A stretch of DNA of 64,000 nucleotides from Deroplatys truncata (GCA_030765065.1 CM060984.1:97569488-97633487), one strand, 5' to 3'. Shown: positions 11,931 to 23,236, numbered from the stretch's first letter. A program made the numbers and translations. The notes: a model not told the origin generated them from the sequence alone.

Positions 11931-12085
11931 TTGTCGATATGCTCCAGGCGAAGTGTTACTAAGGTCGTTTGACATATGCATCGCAGGCTGGCAAACTGTT
12001 GTCGTACATAGAAATTGAAGAATATAATTTTCAATAAATGAAATGTCTTCTGTGTTGCATAAAATGACACATTAGTGCCAATTGA

Positions 12086-12089
<4 letters not shown>

Positions 12090-12129
<40 letters not shown>

Positions 12130-12130
12130 A
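12090..12130. repeat. (TA)n(CA)n microsatellite
   Basis: About 15 TA units grading into CA-rich sequence, immediately beside the foldback element. Confidence 0.95.
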
Positions 12131-12132
12131 CA

Positions 12133-12459
12133 AGGTGGACGATTGAAGTTGAGATTGTATAATATCTCCAAAACTAAGTGTTGTAGAAAGAAATTTCTTT
12201 AATAAAAGTAGCTTGATATTATGGGGGGAAAGTAAATGCTATTTGTCGTGTTTTGCTTGGAGATTTTTTTAAATGGGAATCTACAATTAGGGTCATATTA
12301 AATTGACCCTAAAATGACCTTCACAACGTCCTCCAAATAAAACACAACTAATAGCATTTACTTTCCCCCATAGAATCAAGCAACTTTTATTCAAGACATT
12401 TTTTTCTATAACGTTTGGTTTGGAGATACTGTACAATCTCAGCTTAAATGGTACATCCT
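12133..12459. mobile_element. foldback (palindromic) element
   Basis: About 327 bp whose two halves are inverted copies. The left arm includes 'gagattgtataatatctcc', 'gtagcttgatattatgggg' and 'aaagtaaatgctattt'. The right arm, read on the other strand, gives 'gagattgtacagtatctcc', 'gttgcttgattctatgggg' and 'aaagtaaatgctatta' in the same order and spacing. The axis is near 12297, in a palindromic 'agggtcat...attgaccct'. Ends AGGTGGAC and GTACATCCT are imperfectly matched. No ORF. This is typical of a palindromic MITE/foldback transposon. The superfamily is not identified. Confidence 0.82.
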
Positions 12460-13190
12460 ATGTATATATACATTTTTTTTTAGTTTATATAACTAATATA
12501 ATTTATGTTTACTATACAAATGCAATGCTGGTTTCATAGAATCAGCTTATATTAAAGCAGCAAACCTTAGCATTATGTAGTAAAAAGGAAAACTAACATT
12601 AAATAAATAAAGCAACTTGAAGCAGAAACTAACATGCCGAATGTTTTAGACATCTCATTTCGTGTTACTCCTTCACCGTATCTAATGCCACTCTCTGCTG
12701 GCACACGTGTACACGCATAACTTTATTTAAGAAACATAAATTGGACAATGGACCTGCAGAGAGCAGAGCGGTGTCACGTGACCAGCACGTCACGCGCCCG
12801 TACTTTACGTAGGTGTAGTAATTGAAAATGCAAAACAAATTACAGACCGAGAGATAACAACACTCTGCGAGAAAGGAAGAAAACAAGCGTGGAAAGAACT
12901 GAACCGTTTCCAATTACAAAGCGAAACGCGAACAAAACAAAAAAATAAAAATCCACCTATTCCATTTGAAGTGATCTCAGGCGCTAAGACCATAGCAACA
13001 GATGAGATTTTAGCACATCAGCGCGTTTTATACAAACAAATGAAATGCGGATCAGGTGTTCTTGAGAGCTATTGTCATTTCTATATGCGTGTACATTCTC
13101 ATTTTAATTAAACTAAAACATGTATAGCACAGCATGATAATTTCGTGATAATCCCTAGCTCCTCGCTTCTCTAAAGCAGCATTCTATTCA
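12460..13190. other. unassigned DNA
   Basis: No recognisable repeat end or coding motif. Confidence 0.4.
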
Positions 13191-13194
13191 TTAG

Positions 13195-13430
13195 GGAATG
13201 AAAGATTTGTGCTTTAATCTAAATTGCGTGAAAATTAGAATACAATCTAAAGTCTGGAAGTATGAGTGAGAGTGTAAATGTGTGTATAAAGTTAACATTT
13301 AAATAGAAAACCCCCCAAAATTAACACCATAGTAAAACGAGAGAATATCATTACCGATGTGCAATTGTTCTAAGGCAAAACCACCGATAGATGTTAAAGC
13401 CGGCATATAATTTTTTTTATTTTTGAAAAA
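13195..13430 (+). mobile_element. SINE family 2, 5'-truncated
   Basis: Shares the body 'gtctggaagtatgagtgaga', 'acaccatagtaaaacgag' and 'caattgttctaaggcaaaacc' with the better copies at 24212 and 54577. It ends in an A/T-rich tail near 13420. The tRNA-like head is not visible. Confidence 0.7.
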
Positions 13431-14084
13431 AGTGCACATGGTTGATGCAAAAATTTAAAAACAAGTTAAATAATTATGGTATGATTACGCATTCGACCAA
13501 ATCGAGACTTCGTCAGAAACAAGTTTTGAAGTCCCCTGAATCCAAAAACAAGTAATTTTAGAGAGAGATGCCCGCAATGCCTGTATCTGCTTTTATTAGC
13601 GTAACTAAACAAATGTGATGTGTTACATTCACATTACTTTCCCTGCCCACTCTTCTATAACCTACTCTTTAAAAAAATCTTTTTTTATTACCTTCTTGTT
13701 AATCGAGTTAAACTTTACAGACACGGTTTCATTACGCAAAGGGAAACAGTAGGCTGAAGCGATCAAATGTTTAAAAAGGTTCCCCATATTCTGGCTTTGA
13801 AATTCCAGGATTTGCATGACCATAAAAACAAAGGGAAAAAAAGATTAGTAACTTCACACTTGAAAAGGTATAATTATTTGAAAATTCACATCAATAACAA
13901 AGAATATCTCGGAAATAGTAAATGCTATAAAATTGTGATAAACTATGTGCTTTAACAAATCTACAGTTTTTATGTAGTAAAATTATGTATATCTCTTACA
14001 GCTTACCAGTTACATGAAATTTTATGAAACTGATTTCGAATGAAGGAGACTTATCAGCGTAGTTGCAGAAAATCGTATATTCTT

Positions 14085-14440
14085 ATTCTTTTTTTTAACA
14101 GATTACTCCTCTCGCTGTAGGACTGCACCTCAAGAACTTACAAGCCAATGCCTCGTGTCAGTAGCCTGTCGAGGAGCAAGCAAAGTCTGGATCATAGCAA
14201 TTGCAGAATGAGCAATCAGCCCAATGTCTGGTATGGCGGTGAAGAAGAAGGAAATGAAATGTAATGATGAAAGGAATGATAGGGAAATTCGGGGTTCAAA
14301 TTATCCAACCCAGCATACGACTAGGGCTGAAGAAAACCGCGAGAGTCTTTCGGTCATATTGGTCGGCCTCAGGGGTTTGAACCCGTAACCTCCCGATTGC
14401 GGGCCACAACTTTATAACCTGAGCCATCCCGCTTCGTCAA
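14085..14440 (-). mobile_element. SINE family 3-like insertion
   Basis: On the minus strand a tRNA-like head is legible: A-box region 'gatggctcaggttataaag' and B box 'gggttcaaacccc', about 35 nt apart. A body of about 300 nt follows, ending at a T-run (the A-tail on the minus strand) at 14088. It interrupts an RC-like copy between 'gaaaatcgtatattc' and 'ttcaagattaaat'. Confidence 0.78.
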
Positions 14441-14746
14441 AAAATTCAAGATTAAATTTTATTTTTCATGAAAATATTTAAAACATATAGTGTTTTAATC
14501 AAAACTGTTACAGTAATGTTTGAGAAACAGAAACAACAAAACATCTTCCGTGTAAAAGGTAGTTTGGGTTAGAGAGATTTTCTTGAATCTCCCTGTCGTG
14601 TTCTTTTAGTTGCTGAATTGAATGATAATTACTTTCTCTACTACGTATATTAAGTCGGAGAAGTATTGCTTCCACCAAAAAATTCGATACTGAGATTTCA
14701 CCGGAAATATATATTTTGAGACCCCCTGAATCAAAAAAATCTGATG

Positions 14747-15638
14747 TGTTACACTCACATGATTTTCTCTACTCTTGTACAATCTAATTTTACAAACGCC
14801 TATTCTCCATATGCTTCATGTTAATCGAGATATCGAGATGTCAATCTTATTGGTAATTTTCTTGTAGATGCAAGGGGAATATGGTAGCTTTTAAGCGATA
14901 GTCAAATATTTTAACGCTGGTTGCTATGTGGCGCATTTCATTCTCTTTGCATGTCCAGGACATAAAAAAAATGAATAACGAATTTGAGAAAAAGTATAAG
15001 TATTGAAAAATTTAAGAAAATCACAAGCAATATCTCGAAAACGGTTCACTCAACAAAAAAAATGTATATGACATAAGTTGTGTATTTTAACGTGATCTAC
15101 ATTTTTTGCGAAGTAAAATTCTGTCTATCTCTTACGGTTTACCAGTTATGCAAAAGTCGTTCACAATAAAGAATACTTTGGAGACCTTCCCAGAAAATTC
15201 GAGATATACATTTCATTTCTCATGACATTATCTTAAACATATGATATTTTCATCAAAATCGTTAGAGCCATTTTTGAGAAAATTAAAATTTTCGAAAAAT
15301 GTTCCATGTAAAGGGTAGTCTGGGGTGGGGGGATTTTCTTGAAAACCTTCGTGTCGCATCTCTGGAAGATACTGAACCTAAATACCAAGTTTGGTGTTTA
15401 TCCGACTGTTCGTTTTTGAGTTATGCTGTTCACAGACACACAGACACACACATAGACACACACACACACACAGACACACACACACACACACACAGACACA
15501 CACACGGACATGTTTCCAAAAATGCTTTTTTTGGATTCAGTGGGTCTCAAAACATGTATTTCCAGTGAAATCTCGGTATCGAATTTTTGGGTGGAATGCA
15601 ATACTTCCCCTACTTACTATACGTAGTAGAGAAAGTAA
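14747..15638 (+). mobile_element. innermost RC-like copy of the nest (young)
   Basis: An intact plus copy, TCTGATGTGTTACACTCA to 'cgtagtagagaaagt', about 892 bp, with a composite CA/GACA tract at 15430-15505. It lies inside a poly-A run of the middle element, and A residues flank both ends. Because both outer flanks are known, this is the best place to define the family's exact termini. Confidence 0.9.
15430..15506. repeat. (CA)n/(CACAGA)n microsatellite
   Basis: CA repeats interspersed with AGACAC units inside the innermost RC-like copy. A separate (GT)n tract in the middle copy is at 15663-15692. Confidence 0.93.
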
Positions 15639-15659
15639 AAAAGCATTTTTGGAAACATG

Positions 15660-15695
<36 letters not shown>

Positions 15696-16584
15696 CAGCA
15701 TAACTCAGAAACGAACAGTCGGATAAACACCGAACTTGGTATTTAAGTTCAGTATCTTCCAGAGATGCGACACGAAGGTTTTCAAGAAAATCCCTCCCAC
15801 CCCAGATTACCTTTTACATGGAAAATTTTTCGAAAATTTTAATTTTCCCAAAAATGGCTCTAACGATTTTGATTAAAATATCATATGTTTAAGATATTTT
15901 CATGACAAATGAAATGTATATCTCGAATTTTCGGGAATGTCTCCAAAAGTATTCTTCATTGTGAACGACTTTTGCATATCTGGTAAACCATAACAGATAG
16001 ACATGTTACTACTCAAAAATGTTAAAACACAGTTTATGATATATACACTTTTTTCGTTGAGTGAATCATTTTCGAGATATTGCTTGTTATTTCCTTAAAT
16101 TTTCCAATACTTATACTTGTATACTTTTCTCAATGGGAATTCGTTATTCATTTTTTTTTGTTTTGGTCATGGACATGTAAAGAGAATGGAATGCTCCACA
16201 TAGCAACCAGCTCTTGAAAGGTTTGACTATTACTTAAAGCCTACCATATTCCCCTAGCACCTACAAGAAAATTAGCAATAAGACAGTTTCTGCAAATGCT
16301 TATCTCGATTAACATGAGGTAGGTGGTGAATAAGCATTTGTAAAAATAATTTGTACAAGAGAAGGGAAAGTCATGTGAGTGCAACACATCAGATTTTTTT
16401 GTGTTTTATCCACATTTGCTTTTTGGGTTACCTATTCACCACACACTCAAAGGGCCGTTTTGTAAAAATGTTTCTTTTTATTCAGAAGACCTCAAAACGT
16501 GCATTTTTGTTGAAATCTCTGTCTTAATTTTTTGGTGGACTGCAATGCTCCCTTAACGTGCCATAGGAATCTTGTAGAGAAAGC

Positions 16585-17238
16585 GAAGATTTTGGTTATA
16601 GTTTTATAATATATATGTATTTTTCAATGTATCAAGAACAATAAAATTAAATATTACCAAGCTATACCGAATTAACTCCACCTGAACTATTGCACGTCTG
16701 TGGAGATCAGCAGTATACTGTTTTATTTATCTAAATCACAAATTTACAGTAGCGTCATGCACAACAGTCTTGCTTTCGACGGTACTGTAAACGTTTTTTC
16801 TGGATTGATATTGTTTGGCAGACAGCAGCAGGGCTGATGAGGGACGGTGTAATCTCCGAGAGAGCTTATTTGATATGCACCTAGGGTTGATCAAAGACAA
16901 GACTGTCCCACTCAATAGAGACGGAGGGCTGGCAAACATAAACATACCTCCTGGAGAACATAACCTCTAGGGGGAGAGAAGCTCTTCATTATGACAAGCA
17001 CATCTTGTGCGTTGCCAAAGTAAATAATAAGCTGACCAAACATCCTTCAGCGGTACCTAAATGAACTAAACCAGTACCTTTATTTTATCCTAGAAGTTAC
17101 TAGAAGTAGCTAATATGGAAAGATCCTCAGATCCTGTTTCCCGACTTTAACTTCTTTAAAACTTTATAAAAACAAAACCTTCTCCAGTTTCATAACTTGG
17201 TTTTGGATAAAAGGTTTAATATACAGTGCGATCCATTT
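16585..17238. other. unassigned DNA
   Basis: No recognisable feature; the frame 16736-16945 has no known motif. Confidence 0.4.
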
Positions 17239-18306
17239 AACTTCTACCACGTACATAATAGGTAGAGACGGTATTACATTCCGCTCAAAAATCCGATATC
17301 GAGATTTCACTGGAATTACATGTTTTGAAATTAAATTGAGTTTTATTTATAGACGCTCTTTAACTACTGTGGTCTTTAGCGTCACATTCTATATCGGGCA
17401 TGAAAGATTGGTAATTTGGCTCAGAGGCCTCTTTATCAGGCTTGAGGTTCTTTTACGTGCCGTAAATCTACGACACGGGACCACCGGCTTTACTTCCTTT
17501 CCGAAGGAAGCCATGCTAAGGATTTTTACGCCCGAAAAACTCCATCGGCCTACGCCGGGTTTGAACCCGCGACCTTGGGAACTAAAGGCTAGCACGGTAC
17601 CACTAGTCCACCGAGGACGAGTGTCTGTGAACAGTAGGTAGCTCAGAAACGAATAGCGGATGAATACCAAACTTGGTATTAAAGTTCAATACCTTCCAGG
17701 GATGCGACACGAAGATTTTCAAGAAAATGCCACACCTCCAACTACTTTTTTTCAAAATTTTTGTTTTCTAAAATGAATGTGTCGATTTTCATTAAAATAC
17801 CGTATATTAAACATATTATAATAAAATAAAAAGTATATCTTGAATTTTCTGAGAATATCCTGTGAAGTCTTCCTCATTCCAGACTAAATTTGTATAATGT
17901 CGTATAACTGGTAGATGTTAAGCGATATACCAAGAAGTATATCTGTTTATAACACACAATTTATTTCAAATAACCTTTTTTATGGTATCAGCCATTTCCA
18001 AGATATCCGTTATTAATAGTTCGAATTGATTCATTTAAGGTCCTGTCGAGTTTCATTTGTTTTTGGCGATGGCATGACAAGAGTGAAATTTTTAGGCCAG
18101 CGTATAGCGTCCAGTTCCAAAGCATTAAACTATCGTTGTTCCCTTTGTATCTGTAGCTAAATGTGAAATGTATCTATTTCCGGTAGGGCTTATCTCGATT
18201 AAAATGAAGTAGATAGAAAAATAAACTTGAGTAAGAATAATTTGTATACCCACTACTAAGCGATAAAGAGTACCTAAAGAAAGTCATGTGAATGCAATAC
18301 ATCAGA
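17239..18306 (-). mobile_element. RC-like copy interrupted by SINE family 1
   Basis: Minus copy from 'acttctaccacgtacata' to 'caatacatcagatttt'. The hairpin-end arms TCTACC and GGTAGAGA are separated by 'acgtacataata'. A SINE replaces the region of the simple repeat, and the element resumes at 'gtgtctgtgaacag'. Confidence 0.84.
17335..17622 (-). mobile_element. SINE family 1, full-length with tRNA-like head
   Basis: The minus strand begins 'tcctcggtggactagtggta' (A-box region), followed by 'gcgggttcaaacccgg' (B box). The body includes 'ttttcgggcgtaaaaatcc', 'aagtaaagccggtgg' and 'cctcaagcctgataaagagg', and it ends in 'tataaataaaactca'. The head looks like a Glu-type tRNA. The same body occurs at 44549, 51828 and 56714. 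Confidence 0.88.
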
Positions 18307-18590
18307 TTTTTTTAGATGGTAATATAGGCGGCCTTTTGCCTTTGCAACACATTCCTATCAGCAATGGTGTTAACTCGTATACCGTTGTCATTGGATTTTT
18401 CCTTTTTCTTTTTATACATTAGATCACACACACATTCGCACTCTCATTCATACTTCCAAACTCTGGGGAGGATATGGAATAATCTTAGAGAAAATTCCCC
18501 ACTTCTCAGCCGGGAATCAAACCCAGTATCCCTCGCACGGCAGGTTCGTTACCGACTAAGCTACTCGGTCAATTTAATTCACTGAGATAT
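18307..18590 (-). mobile_element. SINE family 2 with tRNA-like head
   Basis: On the minus strand: A-box region 'gtagcttagtcggtaacg', B box 'gggtttgattccc', then 'gagtttggaagtatgaatga', and a tail at the 18307 T-run. It abuts the end of the preceding RC-like copy. Confidence 0.8.
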
Positions 18591-18684
18591 AATTACGATC
18601 TATGTTGTTCTGGAAGAATCTACATTGATATCTCTGGCACGATTGCCCTCCATTGTTGACCATGATACCTTGTGTTATTGTAGA

Positions 18685-18790
18685 AGTGTACAGTAGAGAT
18701 GGTAAAATTGGTTATTTTTCAGTAACAGTTCCGACCATTCCAGTTCCAAAAAATTACTAAGTTATTTATAACTGTGTCCAAGCAGCATTC
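18685..18790. repeat. possible relic of a GGAAC-rich MITE
   Basis: 'ttggttatttttcagtaaca', 'agttccgaccattccagttcc' parts and 'gttatttataac' resemble the hairpin at 20148-20212. It may be a diverged copy of the same small element. Weak. Confidence 0.25.
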
Positions 18791-18933
18791 AAATATGTCC
18801 ACGAGTAATTTTCTATTTACGCATAATCGTAAGACCAAGATACTCCACTTGATACATCTGGTTTCTTCCCATCAAGTCGCGACTCTTCGTACATAACAAA
18901 TATTGCTATGCGGCAAGACAGTGCTCCTCGTTT

Positions 18934-19755
18934 TACTTTCTCTACTACGTATAGAAGTAGGGGAAGTATTGCATTCCAACCAAATATTCGATATCGAGAT
19001 TTCACCGGAAATACATGTTTTGAGGCCCCTTGAATAAAAAACATATTTAGAAAAAGATCCATGTACGTATGTGTCTGTGAACAGCATAACTCAAAAACGA
19101 AAAGTCGGATAAATACCAAACTTGGTATTTAGGTTCAGTATCTTACAAAGATGCGACACCAAGATTTTCAAGAAAATTTCCTTACCCCAGGCTACCCTTT
19201 ACTTGTAATATTTTTCGAAAATTTTGATTTTCTCAAAAATAGTGCCAACGATTTTGATTAAAATATCATATGTTCAAGATACTTTCATGGCAAATTAAAT
19301 ATTTATCTTGAGCTCTCTGGGAATATCCCCAAAAGTCGTCTTCATTCTGAATGAATTTTGCATAACTGGTAAACCGTAAGAGACAAAATTTTAGTACACA
19401 AAAATTATAGATCTCGTTAAAACACACAATTTATCATATAAATTGTTTTGTGGAGTGAACCATTTCCGAGATATTCCTTGTTATTTGTTTGAATTTTCAA
19501 TACTTATACTTTTTCTCAAATGAGAATTGTTATTAGTTTTTTTATGTCCTAGACAGGCAAAGAGAATGGAATGCTCCACATAGCAACCAGCTCTTAAAAG
19601 ATTTGACTATCGCTTAAAGCCCACCATATTCCCTTGGCACCTACGAGAAAATTAGCAATACAATAGTTTCTGCAAATTTTTATATCGATTAACACGAAGT
19701 AGATGGAAAATAAGCGTTTGTAAAAATAGTTTGTATAAGCGTAGAGAAATTTGTG
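18934..19755 (-). mobile_element. RC-like copy, tail truncated
   Basis: Starts 'tactttctctactacgtata' and runs through all blocks to 'agcgtagagaaatttgtgtg', where the usual 'gtcatgtgagtgtaacacat' tail is lost. The simple repeat is contracted to 'gtacgtatgtgtctg'. Confidence 0.85.
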
Positions 19756-20140
19756 TGTTCAGCTATGCATCCGCTAATTCGCAACGTACTGTTAACGATA
19801 CACATGCAGTGTTAGGTATAATTACGTGTTATAATTATTGGTCTCTTAACTCATTTTAACGGAATTTACATACATCATCATCCTCACTATCATCTAAGAA
19901 GCCCAAGTCTAATCTAAGTCTTGTTTCAGTTTCATAAGGAATGATCATAATTATGTTCCAAACTGTATCTTGTGATTGCCTTTCAAATATGTTGTATCCA
20001 AGAACTCAAACGTATAATTAAATCTGATTGGCCAGAAGAATTTTTAGTGGATGTTGCCCTACGTTGGAAGAGTGATGGGTCCAAGATCTCGCATCATACA
20101 CTTACAAAATTGTGCTGCAACGTACTTTATGAACGGAACT
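19756..20140. other. unassigned DNA
   Basis: No recognisable feature. Confidence 0.35.
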
Positions 20141-20147
20141 TAAATTA

Positions 20148-20212
20148 TAGAATTGGTTACTTTTGGAACGGTTCCATCCTCGGGACCGTTCCAGAATAAC
20201 CATTACGATAGT
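20148..20212. repeat. inverted repeat with GGAACGGTTCC cores
   Basis: Left arm 'ggttacttttggaacggttcc' (shown in part) and right arm 'gggaccgttccagaataacc' are near-complementary over about 20 bp. They could form a hairpin with a loop of a few bases. Flanking 'tttttcccacttct' downstream resembles the ends of hAT MITEs with similar GGAACGG cores. That identity is inferred. Confidence 0.55.
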
Positions 20213-20262
20213 TTTTTCCCACTTCTAATGTGCAGTGGTTGCTTTGCCGTAATATCGTGAAC

Positions 20263-20530
20263 ATGCAATTCTCAATTCGACAGCGTGTTTTTGTGTTGAA
20301 AACATACTGGAAGATTAAAGTCCCTGGTTGCAAAGCAACAAGTATTTCATGCAGCGTTTGGTGTGCGCAATGTTCCAGCCTAGCCAGCAGTTGGTCCAAG
20401 CAATTGACTTGCTTCTTAGTGAGATTGAAGATCGGCTTCAATTCCTCCGGCTGCCAGAATGATATCCTAGAACATTTACTGAATTGCCAAGGAAATCGTT
20501 ACACCGATTTAGATAAAGATACAAGCTGAT
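20263..20530 (+). pseudogene. remnant of HTH-type insect transposase N-terminus
   Basis: From ATG at 20263 the frame reads MQFSIRQRVFVLKTYWK, the pattern that opens a family of insect transposases with an N-terminal helix-turn-helix. After about 20 residues the match moves to another frame: QQVFHAAFGVRNVPASQQLV at about 20330-20390, which fits the family's 'F...F....P....I..LV' spacing. A later 'PRKSLHR' segment (about 20480) resembles the block before the catalytic domain, with a stop soon after. No DDE core is visible. A frameshifted, truncated relic; the family assignment is by pattern only. Confidence 0.5.
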
Positions 20531-20864
20531 CTCTTGGTGTGATAGCAAAGAAGTCGTACATGCAACCATACACAGTGTATGAAATGCAAGAATTAAAGGA
20601 ACCCTCGGAGAGCGAGTGCGTTGTTACCAGTGTTTACAGGTTTCTCTTACTGTACGTTGTGACATTTCAAATGTTAGCTGTGACAAAACAATTCACCCAC
20701 AGTTGCTCTTCAGATTAGAGTTGATCTCTGCCATGAATTATCAACAGTGGCTAAAACTTATTAAACAATAAAGTTTTTCATGCGCTAAGTTCCAGGTGTG
20801 TTCGTAATAAATAGCACTTTTAAAATTTATTTTATGCAGTTTTGGGAAATAATAAAATCCCATG
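20531..20864. other. unassigned DNA
   Basis: May contain further decayed sequence of the preceding transposase ('gtgttaccagtgtttacagg' region), but nothing definable. Confidence 0.3.
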
Positions 20865-21070
20865 TGCTACATTCCATGTAAAGGATAAGTTGAGGTTGGA
20901 GGACTTTTTTGAAAATCTTGTATTCACAAGCAAGTATGGTATTTATCCATTTTCGTTTTTGTATTTTTGGATTCAGAGAGCCACAAAATAGGTACTTACG
21001 TGAAATATCAACATCGAAATATTGATTAGAGTACCTACTTACCCACCATAAAATTAGTGGCAGAGAACGT
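20865..21070 (+). mobile_element. RC-like fragment, plus orientation
   Basis: 'acattccatgtaaaggataa', 'ttatccattttcgtttttg' and 'ttggattcagagagcc' match the second half of the family. A degenerate hairpin end ('gtggcagagaacg') closes it. The simple repeat has been deleted. Confidence 0.65.
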
Positions 21071-21071
21071 C

Positions 21072-21937
21072 GTAAGATCCGCGCGCGTGTGTTATAGGCT
21101 TCATAATTCAAGAACGAAATCTCGAATTTATACCAAACTTGATATTTAAGTTCATTATCTTTCAATAATGCAACATATAGATTTTAAAAAGATTGCCCTA
21201 ACACAAACTAACCTTTACATCTCAAAAGTAGCTCTAATGATTTTTATTAAAATACCAAATGTTTAAGATATTTGTGCGACAAATAAATGACTATTTTTAT
21301 TTTCTGGGAATATTCTGGAACTTATCTTCGTTCTGGATGAATTTTATATACCTATAACTGGTAAACGTAAGATATGGATAAAATCTTGCTAGACAGAAAC
21401 GTGGATCTTGTTAAACCGCACATCAAACGTAAGAAGCCATTCATTTGTTTTTTGTGATCGTTCAGAGAGAGAGAGGAATTAAGTCAACTCGTAACAATCC
21501 GCTTTTTAAAGATTGATTATCACTTCAGCAGGGACCCGCATGTGGGATTTGTGGTGGACAAAGCGTCGTCTGGGCGGGTTTTCTCCGGGTTCTCCGGTTT
21601 CCCCTGCCATTCATTCCACCAAATGCTCCATTACCACCTTTCCTTTGATCCATTTCACCATCATTTCGTTTCATCTACTTCCTTCCTCCCATACCAGGCA
21701 TCGGGCTGATCACCCATCTTGGATATTCTGTCTGATCCATTAGTGTCTGCTCCTCGACGGGCCTCTGACCCCAGGCACCCGCCTGTAAGTCCTAGGGGGT
21801 GTAAGTCCTACATAAGAGGAGGTTAAACAGATAACATGAGGCAGAGAGACGAATAAGCTTATGTAAGAATAATTTATGAATAGTGGGTGAAGAAAGTCAT
21901 ACGAATGTAATGCACCAGATTCTTCTTTTTTTATAAT
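21072..21937 (-). mobile_element. RC-like copy, minus, interrupted by a SINE piece
   Basis: 'gcgcgcgtgtgttatagg' (repeat tract), 'aacttgatatttaagttcat', 'gtagctctaatga' and so on, to about 21515. A SINE fragment follows (21515-21815). The tail resumes as 'gtaagaataatttatg' to 'gaatgtaatgcaccagatt' (21937). Confidence 0.7.
21515..21815 (+). mobile_element. SINE family 4, 3' part
   Basis: GC-rich block with 'gggcgggttttctccgggtt', 'ccatttcaccatcatttcg' and 'gctcctcgacgggcctctga'. The last segment and 'taagtccta...agaggaggttaaacag' recur at 53625-53712. The tRNA-like head is not present. Confidence 0.6.
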
Positions 21938-22184
21938 ATTGCATACCCAGAACAATATAAGTGACAGACAAAAACTTGCCTCAGAAAAAAAATGTACAGC
22001 TCATTAACATTATTGTTATTTGTTTTCCTTTGCAACAAGTCGTAACTATTGATCATGGAGTAATTTATTTCTCCATGATTAATATTTCTGAGTTTACTTC
22101 TCAGTGATTTCTCTGCATTGTTCCTATAACTGATTAAGTACGTCTTGCTAAATTTATTTTAATTCGTAGATAGAGTCCTCTTTA

Positions 22185-22480
22185 ACTTTTATGGCCATAT
22201 CGGAGACTCTGGTTTGAGAAACACTGTAATGGTGTTAGTGTGTAACTCTTTAAACTGTAGATTTTTAAATTTTATATTTGTATTTACTCAAATTCCTCAT
22301 CGAACATGCTCCTCTTTACTTCCGTATTCACATTTCTAGACTGTGCGGAGTATACGGCAGGTAGTAATTGATTTTAATTACAGAAAAATGCCATTACCTT
22401 AGTTGGAAATCGAACCCGTGATCTCTTGTGTGAGAAGTCACAATGCTGTCCACTCGACTACAAAAGCCTTAATTTGAAAT
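22185..22480 (-). mobile_element. SINE family 2-like, diverged
   Basis: The minus-strand head has 'ttttgtagtcgagtggacag' as A-box region and 'cacgggttcgatttcc' as B box. The body ends with 'ccgatatggccataaaagtt', a feature shared with the copy near 58900-59115. Confidence 0.6.
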
Positions 22481-22574
22481 ACCTTTTAGGGGAAAATGTA
22501 ACTCATTATTTTATAATGAATGCTATAATATATAAGATATGTGCGATTTTAAAATAGGTAGGGGTAGGAGTGGA

Positions 22575-23058
22575 AGTAATATCACGGAGGGGTTCCCAAA
22601 ACCGGGTCAGAGCACCACACGTAGGCCAATGTGACCTTCTGCTTCAAACGTGACCCCGGAGGGGCAGGGATTAGAGACAGATCCAAAGGGCGACCTGATC
22701 CGGACAACGATGTACGCAAGCATGGACGGGGTTCCTAACGACTCCAGATTGAATGCATTCATTGCCCTTCCCACAAGCCCCTAGAATCCAGGAATGCCGC
22801 TTCGGAAGGGGATCCGTCGGCAGTCCAATCGACGCCAGGGAGAAACCTTTACACTGCGCACTTCCACTGCCCAGCCTTCTGGTCCTGAAATAGATGATAG
22901 AAAATGGTCAGAAAATTCGTGGTAGAAGAGTATTCGCCTACCAATCCGGGCAAACCGCGAAAAAATTCAAGATTAGAATGGTCGCCCGTCGGGAATCGAA
23001 CCCGGGACCTACCGAATGTGATCTTCACACGTTACTACGGAGCCATCTCGCTCAGTTA
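22575..23058 (-). mobile_element. SINE family 3, full length about 480 bp
   Basis: The minus-strand head is 'gagcgagatggctccgtagt' with B box 'cgggttcgattccc'. Going further, 'ggtttctccctggcgtcgat', 'aggaaccccgtccatgc' and 'gcctacgtgtggtgctctga' match the copy at 32140-32637 in order. More GC-rich than its surroundings. Confidence 0.8.
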
Positions 23059-23206
23059 AAATGATGGAGATCATGTGTGACTATCACATACTATAGTAAT
23101 TAGAGGAAGTATTATATTCCCAGAAAGAATTTAATACCGAGATTTCACTGGAAATACACGTTTTGAGACACTCTGAATTTAAACTTTTTTAGACAAAGTT
23201 CCATGT

Positions 23207-23236
23207 GTGAGTGAGAGTGAGTGAGTGAGTGAGTGA

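Larger units (their letters stand above)
14629..16396 (-). mobile_element. middle RC-like copy of the nest
   Basis: Minus-oriented pieces at 14629-14741 (hairpin end to 'ctgaatc') and about 15640-16396 ('gcatttttggaaacatgtcc' to 'gtgcaacacatcagat') are separated by the innermost element. Together they make one continuous copy. The break is in the A-run between 'gaatc' and 'gcattttt', which uninterrupted copies also have. Confidence 0.87.
13608..16584 (+). mobile_element. outermost RC-like copy of a three-level nest
   Basis: The outer element is at 13608-14628, interrupted by a SINE at about 14085-14440. It resumes at about 16397 ('gtgttttatccacatttgc...gggttacctattcaccaca') and ends at 16584 with 'cttgtagagaaagcg'. 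The right piece carries the late blocks ('ctcaaaacgtgcattttt', 'attttttggtgg') in the order found in uninterrupted copies. It is the oldest and most diverged of the three. Confidence 0.82.

Noticed and set aside
14340..14437. Possible tRNA gene
   Set aside because: A- and B-box-like segments are present, but there is no complete cloverleaf or acceptor pairing and a long SINE body follows. The same applies to the heads at 17600, 22450, 23040, 24220, 32620, 38070, 40060, 54590, 56720 and 62150.
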